A program made the position numbers and the translations under genes. The notes beneath the pieces were generated by a model, which saw nothing but the letters and a program-made list of their open reading frames with translations, was not told where the DNA came from and made no database searches. DNA of 64,000 nt, from positions 538,191 to 602,190 of the forward strand of contig NZ_LR130844.1 in assembly GCF_900626155.1 (NCBI RefSeq), read 5' to 3'. Positions 59,262 to 64,000 of the stretch are shown in pieces. Each line of letters opens with the position of its first letter. Positions within the stretch are counted from its first letter, which is position 1. Source of the DNA: Anaerococcus vaginimassiliensis (GTDB taxonomy: Bacteria > Bacillota > Clostridia > Tissierellales > Peptoniphilaceae).

Positions 59262-60641
59262 TCAATTTTTATGAACAACTTCAATTACGCATTTATTCTT
59301 TGAAATTTCCAATATTTTTTCTCTTATTATTTTTGAATTCTTCTTATCTAAATTTGCGTTAATTTCATCTAAGAGAAGAACTTCAATATTATCAAATTCT
59401 TCAGAAAATATTATTTCATCAAACACGCTTATAATTCTTTGACCAGTAGATGCTTGCAAATTTTCTTTATCAAAGTTAAAATACAGATTACTATCTGATG
59501 ATAACAAATAAGCTTTATCCTTTAACTTTTCTTTTAATTGTGCAAGTAGGCTAGATTTACCACTAGCATTATCCCCTATCAAAGTAAACAATCCTGGGGA
59601 AAATCCATTTGTTATAATCCCTATATCATTTACAGAAGATAAAGAAAAATATTTTTTATCATGATATATTTTAATTTTAGAAAAATCAATTATTCCCTTA
59701 GTAGCCTTGTTTTTCATATTTAGCTTATCAATAAGATTATCCATCCTTCTAACCTTATCTTTTCCACTAAGTATTATATTAATAAATTCAGATAAATACT
59801 GGAGCATGCTCAATTGTCTAGGTAAGGTAGCTAGGATTATAGTTTTAAGGGCAAGGTTATTATAGCTTGAAAAGTAAGTCGAAACTATAGCAAAAATTAC
59901 AGGAATAGAAGATATTATAAGCAAAACAAAAGCGAAAACATCGATGTTTAGATCAAGCTTAGCCTTACTATCTGACGCATCTTTGCATTTATTATTAAAA
60001 TTTTTATACCAAATCTTAAAGTTATATAGATTCCCTAGTATTATAGATGACATCCCATAGTTTTGGTGTTGCATAAGATTATTATGGCTTTTTTGAAAAT
60101 CATCGGATAAAATTGCCATACGACTATTTAACAATTTAATAAACATTATCGAAATTGGAATAGATGCTAAATAAGCAATAATAAATATAGGACTTATAGT
60201 AAATGCAATAGCTAATATAGAAAAAAATATATTAAAAAACAACTCAACAAAATCTCTTAAGAAGTTTATACTTTCGTCTACAATAGAAAAAGATTCGTGC
60301 GTAAAATAAGCCTTATTTTCATTTAGAAATTTTCTATCATAAGCAGAAAAAACTTCCCCATAATTTTCGTAAGAAAAATCATTCATTAGATTCTTAAAGG
60401 ATAGGTATTTAGATTTGTTAAAGTAGTAATTCATAAAAGTGCTTGGAAGATAAACAAAACTAAGTGATAAAATATATCCTATAATCCATATTAAAAATTC
60501 ACCATCGTCATTAATATTAATTGCTATTTTGTTGATAATCAGTATAGAAGATGCTACTATAATCTGCTCTATTAAGGCAAAAAATATGCCAAGGTAACTG
60601 TATCTATTTAATACTTTTTTAATTGTATTTACCTTATACAA
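59262..60641 (-). CDS. Compact ABC exporter-like protein (fused membrane and ATPase domains)
   Basis: A 459-residue protein, shorter than the usual 570-600. Residues 1-300 hold about six hydrophobic helices; the ATPase domain has Walker A GDNASGKSS (356-364), a degenerate signature QASTGQR (396-402), Walker B VLLLDE (421-426) and final His457. The gap between Walker A and signature is only about 35 residues, against 90 or more normally, so the helical subdomain is reduced. Start is TTG, 3 nt after a 29-residue ORF. Transported substrate unknown; a peptide is possible. Confidence 0.72.
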   Translation of the reverse strand: MYKVNTIKKVLNRYSYLGIFFALIEQIIVASSILIINKIAININDDGEFLIWIIGYILSLSFVYLPSTFMNYYFNKSKYLSFKNLMNDFSYENYGEVFSAYDRKFLNENKAYFTHESFSIVDESINFLRDFVELFFNIFFSILAIAFTISPIFIIAYLASIPISIMFIKLLNSRMAILSDDFQKSHNNLMQHQNYGMSSIILGNLYNFKIWYKNFNNKCKDASDSKAKLDLNIDVFAFVLLIISSIPVIFAIVSTYFSSYNNLALKTIILATLPRQLSMLQYLSEFINIILSGKDKVRRMDNLIDKLNMKNKATKGIIDFSKIKIYHDKKYFSLSSVNDIGIITNGFSPGLFTLIGDNASGKSSLLAQLKEKLKDKAYLLSSDSNLYFNFDKENLQASTGQRIISVFDEIIFSEEFDNIEVLLLDEINANLDKKNSKIIREKILEISKNKCVIEVVHKN

Positions 60642-60644
60642 ACT

Positions 60645-60734
60645 CTATTTATCCTTTCTAAATTTTATAAATAAAAAGGGTCGTCTCATTTTGAATATAT
60701 TATCTCGGTTATAAAAACTTTTAAATGAGTTCAT
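60645..60734 (-). CDS. 29-residue ORF preceding the compact ABC gene
   Basis: An ORF starting MNSFKSFYNRDNIFK and ending KFRKDK, with TTAGAGG in front of its ATG. It is strongly basic, and its stop lies 3 nt before the TTG of the ABC gene, so translation would be coupled. It may be a peptide substrate, a leader for translational control, or chance. Its 3' half is also part of an inverted repeat with GGGTTGTTTC further upstream. Confidence 0.4.
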   Translation of the reverse strand: MNSFKSFYNRDNIFKMRRPFLFIKFRKDK

Positions 60735-60784
60735 TAACAACCTCTAAAAATAAACATTCATATTTTTGAAACAACCCTGTTTTA

Positions 60785-60973
60785 TTAAATTATTAAAGCA
60801 AATATTATAAAAGGTGAAAGTATCAACAGTACCCAAGGCAAGAATACTTTCATTGCCGCCATAAACATGGCCATTTGGTCGTGTTTATCTAGGTTATCCT
60901 TGTCTAATAGACTTTCTTTTTCATAGATTTCTTCAGGACTTTTTCCTTTGAATCTATCTATGGGAGCTTTCAT
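60785..60973 (-). CDS. Small membrane protein at the end of the opp operon
   Basis: A 62-residue protein with an acidic, charged N-terminal half (RFKGKSPEEIYEKESLLDKD) and one hydrophobic helix (about 38-61). Its ATG overlaps the stop of oppF by 4 bp, showing cotranslation with the transporter. The family is not recognised; an accessory role for the Opp system is possible. Confidence 0.6.
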   Translation of the reverse strand: MKAPIDRFKGKSPEEIYEKESLLDKDNLDKHDQMAMFMAAMKVFLPWVLLILSPFIIFALII

Positions 60974-62589
60974 ATTGCACTCATTTCTTCCAATTCTTCT
61001 TCTTTTTTAGCTTTTTCTAACTTATTTTTCTCGAAGGCTTTTTGTTTTTCTTCTTCAGATACATCTAACAAGTGACAAGCTACAAAGTGACCATCTTCTC
61101 TTTCTTTAAATTCCGGCTCGAAGTTTGCACAGATATCCATTGCATATTCGCATCTTGTGTGGAACCTACATCCTTTTGGTGGTTTAACTGCTGAAGGTAT
61201 ATCTCCTTCTATAACTTGAAGCTCTTGACCTTGGTCCACATCAGTTCTTGGGATCGCTCTTAGTAGAGCCTTTGTATAAGGATGAAGTGGATTTGCAAAT
61301 ATCTTTTCAGAATCAGCAAGTTCTACTAATACTCCCAAATACATTACCCCTATCCTATCTGATATATATTTTACAACTGATAGGTCGTGGGTTATGAATA
61401 GATATGTTAGATTATTCTCATCTTTTAAGTCTTGGAGAAGGTTTATGATTTGTGATTGGATTGATACGTCAAGAGCACTTACTGCCTCATCACAAACTAT
61501 AAAGCTTGGCTTTAGGGCAAGGGCTCTGGCTATACCTATTCTTTGTCTTTGTCCACCTGAGAATTGGTGAGGATATCTGTGAAGGAAGTATGAAGCAAGA
61601 CCACACTTGTCCATAGTTTCCTTGATATATTCGTTGTACCCTTCTTCTTTTCTGCTCTTGAACAAATCATGTCCAAGAACACCTTCGCCTATGATATTTC
61701 CTACAGTCATCTTGGTATCAAGAGATCCATAAGGGTCTTGGAAGATCATCTGTAGGTCTTTACGTAAGCCTCTCATCTCCTCATCATTAAGCTCTGATAA
61801 GTCTATTCCGTCATCTCTAAGCTCTTCTAGTTCCCTAAACTTATCATTTCCTTCAAGAGTTTTTCTATAGGCTTCAATCTTAGAATTTTTCTCTTCAATT
61901 TCTCTTGTCTTGGCGTCTCTTTGATTTATTAGATCCTTGTATTTGGGATCTTTAGCCAAGCTATCATGGTATTCATCCCATGATCTAGATCTCATTTGAG
62001 TTTTTTGCTCTTTTTCTTCGATGCTTGTTAGAATAGCTGCTCTTTGTTTGAGGATATCGTACTTTTCTTTTAACAAGCCAGATACCTTGTTCAAGTCATC
62101 ACTAGAAAGAAGACCACCTGCGATTCTTACCATGTTTAAATAGTTTTCTTCGATTTCACGACGTTTAAACATAGCCTTCTCATTTAGTTCAGCTCTCTTC
62201 TCATCAGTATCAGCCTCATCTAGATTTTTATAAATATCATTTAGTTCATCAAGCTCTGTGTGATACTTTGGAAACTGACTTGGGATTTTCTTTATCATAT
62301 CGAGCATGTAGGCTGGAGCCATATCCTCGATTGTCTTTCCATAATAAAGAGTTGTTCCTTCTGTTTGATCGTATATTTGTAGGAGAGTTCTACCAAAGGT
62401 TGATTTACCACAACCAGATTCTCCTACAAGTCCTAGAGTTTCACCTTGGTATATATCCAAAGTTATAGATTCGTTAGCGTGAACGTATTCTCCTGGGCCC
62501 TTGTCAAAGAAGGATTTTTTCTTAAGAGGGAAATATTTTTTTAAGTTTCTTATTTTAAATAAGACTTTTTTCTCATCGTTAGTTTGCAT
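60970..62589 (-). CDS. oppF: Oligopeptide ABC transporter ATPase OppF with a large insertion
   Basis: About 539 residues, compared with about 320-340 for usual OppF. Start at 62589 (MQTNDEKKVLFK) is chosen for the GGAGAGGGA ahead of it; the longer frame begins inside oppD. Walker A GESGCGKST (about 56-64) is followed by an insertion of about 180 charged, helical residues (about 87-272) before the Q-loop IFQDPYGSL. The signature FSGGQRQR, Walker B and the oligopeptide-transporter C-terminal HTRCEYAMDIC follow. It pairs with OppD. Confidence 0.88.
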   Translation of the reverse strand: MQTNDEKKVLFKIRNLKKYFPLKKKSFFDKGPGEYVHANESITLDIYQGETLGLVGESGCGKSTFGRTLLQIYDQTEGTTLYYGKTIEDMAPAYMLDMIKKIPSQFPKYHTELDELNDIYKNLDEADTDEKRAELNEKAMFKRREIEENYLNMVRIAGGLLSSDDLNKVSGLLKEKYDILKQRAAILTSIEEKEQKTQMRSRSWDEYHDSLAKDPKYKDLINQRDAKTREIEEKNSKIEAYRKTLEGNDKFRELEELRDDGIDLSELNDEEMRGLRKDLQMIFQDPYGSLDTKMTVGNIIGEGVLGHDLFKSRKEEGYNEYIKETMDKCGLASYFLHRYPHQFSGGQRQRIGIARALALKPSFIVCDEAVSALDVSIQSQIINLLQDLKDENNLTYLFITHDLSVVKYISDRIGVMYLGVLVELADSEKIFANPLHPYTKALLRAIPRTDVDQGQELQVIEGDIPSAVKPPKGCRFHTRCEYAMDICANFEPEFKEREDGHFVACHLLDVSEEEKQKAFEKNKLEKAKKEEELEEMSAI

Positions 62590-63580
62590 TTTCTTCCCTC
62601 TCCTTTCTATTTGGATAATGGCATCTGATCTTTTGGTTCTCATTTACAGAAACAAGATCAGGCATTTCTTCTATACATTTTTTGGTAGCAAACTTACACC
62701 TATCAGCAAACTTACATCCTTTTGGCAAGTTTAGTGGGTGTGGTACGCTTCCTGGTATTATATCTAATCTCTCATTCCTATCTGATGTTATAGATGGAAT
62801 TGAATTTAGTAGTGCAACAGTATATGGGTGGTTATAATCTGTTATATCGTGTTTAAAGATAAACTCTACTGGAGATTGCTCTACGATTTGCCCACAATAC
62901 ATTACAGCTACTTCATCTGCCATTTGATTTATAACTCCTAAATCGTGAGTTATAAATAAGATTGAAGTTCCAGCTTTTTCCTTTAGATCATTCATTAACC
63001 TAAGTATTTGGGCTTGGATTGTAACATCTAGGGCGGTTGTTGGCTCGTCAGCTATAAGAAGTTTTGGTTCGCAAGCAAGAGCCATGGCAATCATAACCCT
63101 TTGGTTCATACCACCAGATAACTCAAATGGATATTGTTTAGCCACAACATGTGGGTTTGGGATTTTAACTGAAGCAAGAAGTTCCTCACATCTTTGGGCA
63201 GCTTCTTTTTTGTTCATTCCCCTATGAAGCATCAAAACTTCTGATATTTGTTTTTCGACTGTAAATACAGGGTTTAGAGAGCTCATTGGCTCTTGGAATA
63301 TCATAGAGATAGCATTTCCTCTGATATGTTCCATTTGACTAGTTTTATATTCTGATATTTTTTCTCCATCAAATATAATCTCACCGTCATAAATTCTTTG
63401 GTTAGATTCAAATAGTTGAAGGATACTCATAGCAGTTTGACTCTTTCCAGATCCACTTTCTCCAACAAGACCCAAGGTCTTTCCAGCATCGACTGTAAAT
63501 GATACGTCATTTACAGCCTTTATAAGACCACGTCTTGTTTCAAAGTAGGTGTGGAGATTTTTTATTTCTAATAAGCTCAT
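62579..63580 (-). CDS. oppD: Oligopeptide ABC transporter ATPase OppD
   Basis: A 333-residue ATPase of usual length: Walker A GESGSGKSQ (about 39-47), signature ELSGGMNQR (about 152-160), Walker B LLIADEPTT and the C-terminal cysteine motif with CKFADRCKFATKKC (about 288-301), which binds an iron-sulfur cluster in related transporters. It overlaps oppF by 11 bp and is 8 bp from the permease gene. Confidence 0.94.
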   Translation of the reverse strand: MSLLEIKNLHTYFETRRGLIKAVNDVSFTVDAGKTLGLVGESGSGKSQTAMSILQLFESNQRIYDGEIIFDGEKISEYKTSQMEHIRGNAISMIFQEPMSSLNPVFTVEKQISEVLMLHRGMNKKEAAQRCEELLASVKIPNPHVVAKQYPFELSGGMNQRVMIAMALACEPKLLIADEPTTALDVTIQAQILRLMNDLKEKAGTSILFITHDLGVINQMADEVAVMYCGQIVEQSPVEFIFKHDITDYNHPYTVALLNSIPSITSDRNERLDIIPGSVPHPLNLPKGCKFADRCKFATKKCIEEMPDLVSVNENQKIRCHYPNRKEREENAN

Positions 63581-63588
63581 AATTTCAC

Positions 63589-64000
63589 CTATCTCTCATT
63601 TGCTCTTGGGTCGATGGCATCTCTTAGGGCGTCACCGATTAGGTTTACAGAAAATGATGTTAAGAATACTGCAAGTGCTGGGAATACCCATCTCCACCAG
63701 TAAGTATTTAATACGTCTGATGATTGAGCTGCAGTTAACATATTACCCCAAGAAGGAGTTGGTTCTTGTACACCAAAACCTAGGAAGGATAAACCTGATT
63801 CTGTTAGTAGGTTTCCTGCGTATCCTATAGTTGCATTTACTATTACTATTGAAAGAATATTTGGGAAGATGTGTTTGATCATAATAGACCAATCCTTAAC
63901 TCCCAAAGCTCTAGCTGCTGTTATATAGTCACGTTCTCTTTCTGCTAGGATTTGTCCACGAACAAGACGGGCAAGACCAGTCCATCCGAGTAGTCCTAGA
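63589..64000 (-). CDS. oppC: Oligopeptide ABC transporter permease OppC/DppC, partial
   Basis: The C-terminal part of a peptide permease; the frame is open to the window edge. It shows the conserved EAA loop (YITAARALGVKDWSIMIKHI) and the end PRANER typical of OppC/DppC proteins. The upstream part lies beyond 64000. First visible gene of the operon permease-oppD-oppF-small protein. Confidence 0.92.
   Translation of the reverse strand, partial: LGLLGWTGLARLVRGQILAERERDYITAARALGVKDWSIMIKHIFPNILSIVIVNATIGYAGNLLTESGLSFLGFGVQEPTPSWGNMLTAAQSSDVLNTYWWRWVFPALAVFLTSFSVNLIGDALRDAIDPRANER

Overview
The window comes from the chromosome of a low-GC Gram-positive anaerobe. The gene set (lactose PTS with tagatose pathway, PerR-type peroxide defence, T-box and glmS ribozyme leaders, amino-acid catabolism) and the AT-rich promoters fit the Tissierellia/Peptoniphilaceae, with an Anaerococcus-like organism as best guess. 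That placement is an inference; comparing the 16S gene at 16691-18219 would settle it.

Layout. (1) 31-11905, minus strand: one long sugar cluster. Two GH1 phospho-glycosidases, lacA, lacB, lacF, lacE and lacG are followed by lacR, agaS, a GntR regulator, nagA, lacC and lacD. Lactose/galactose and N-acetylgalactosamine routes meet at tagatose-6-phosphate. (2) 11921-18700, minus strand: an rRNA operon (three tandem promoters, 16S, tRNA-Ala, 23S with a roughly 230-nt insertion in helix 45, 5S, terminator), then tRNA-Gln(CUG) and a GNAT-like gene. (3) 18842-27443: AGCS and BCCT transporters (the BCCT gene has a shifted N-terminus), an intergenic repeat, radical SAM protein, hemerythrin-like protein, PepF, rhomboid protease and glycerate kinase. 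(4) 27600-28830: small, partly decayed membrane-protein genes. (5) 29030-33544: EamA exporter behind a terminator-bearing leader, pdxS, and ahpC-ahpF behind a PerR-like box. (6) 33587-36510: an ABC importer behind a T-box whose features suggest tyrosine. (7) 36552-43080: a divergent carbamoyltransferase, the deoxynucleoside operon (deoC-deoB-nupC-pdp) and its DeoR regulator. (8) 43082-46585: an unusual P1B-ATPase with a Cys-rich partner, and a DUF4236 protein. (9) 46640-56642: amino-acid/ornithine block: AGCS transporter, carbamate kinase, ClpB and ornithine carbamoyltransferase on one transcript; an AraC regulator with a doubled DNA-binding domain; and two tandem homologues of the alternative-type ornithine cyclodeaminase. 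(10) 56868-64000: DUF1232 protein, glmS with its ribozyme, a compact ABC transporter behind a 29-residue ORF, and an oligopeptide ABC operon running off the window.

How the genes work together. Region 9 reads as an arginine/citrulline/ornithine energy module: OTC and carbamate kinase recover ATP from citrulline, and the cyclodeaminase-like pair could turn ornithine into proline. No arginine deiminase gene lies in the window. The most notable signals are that tandem pair (one copy has lost the family's signature residues), the peptide-plus-compact-ABC pair at 59262-60734, the 23S insertion, the carbamoyltransferase with a rebuilt ornithine site, and the BCCT frameshift. No CRISPR array, insertion sequence or prophage was seen.
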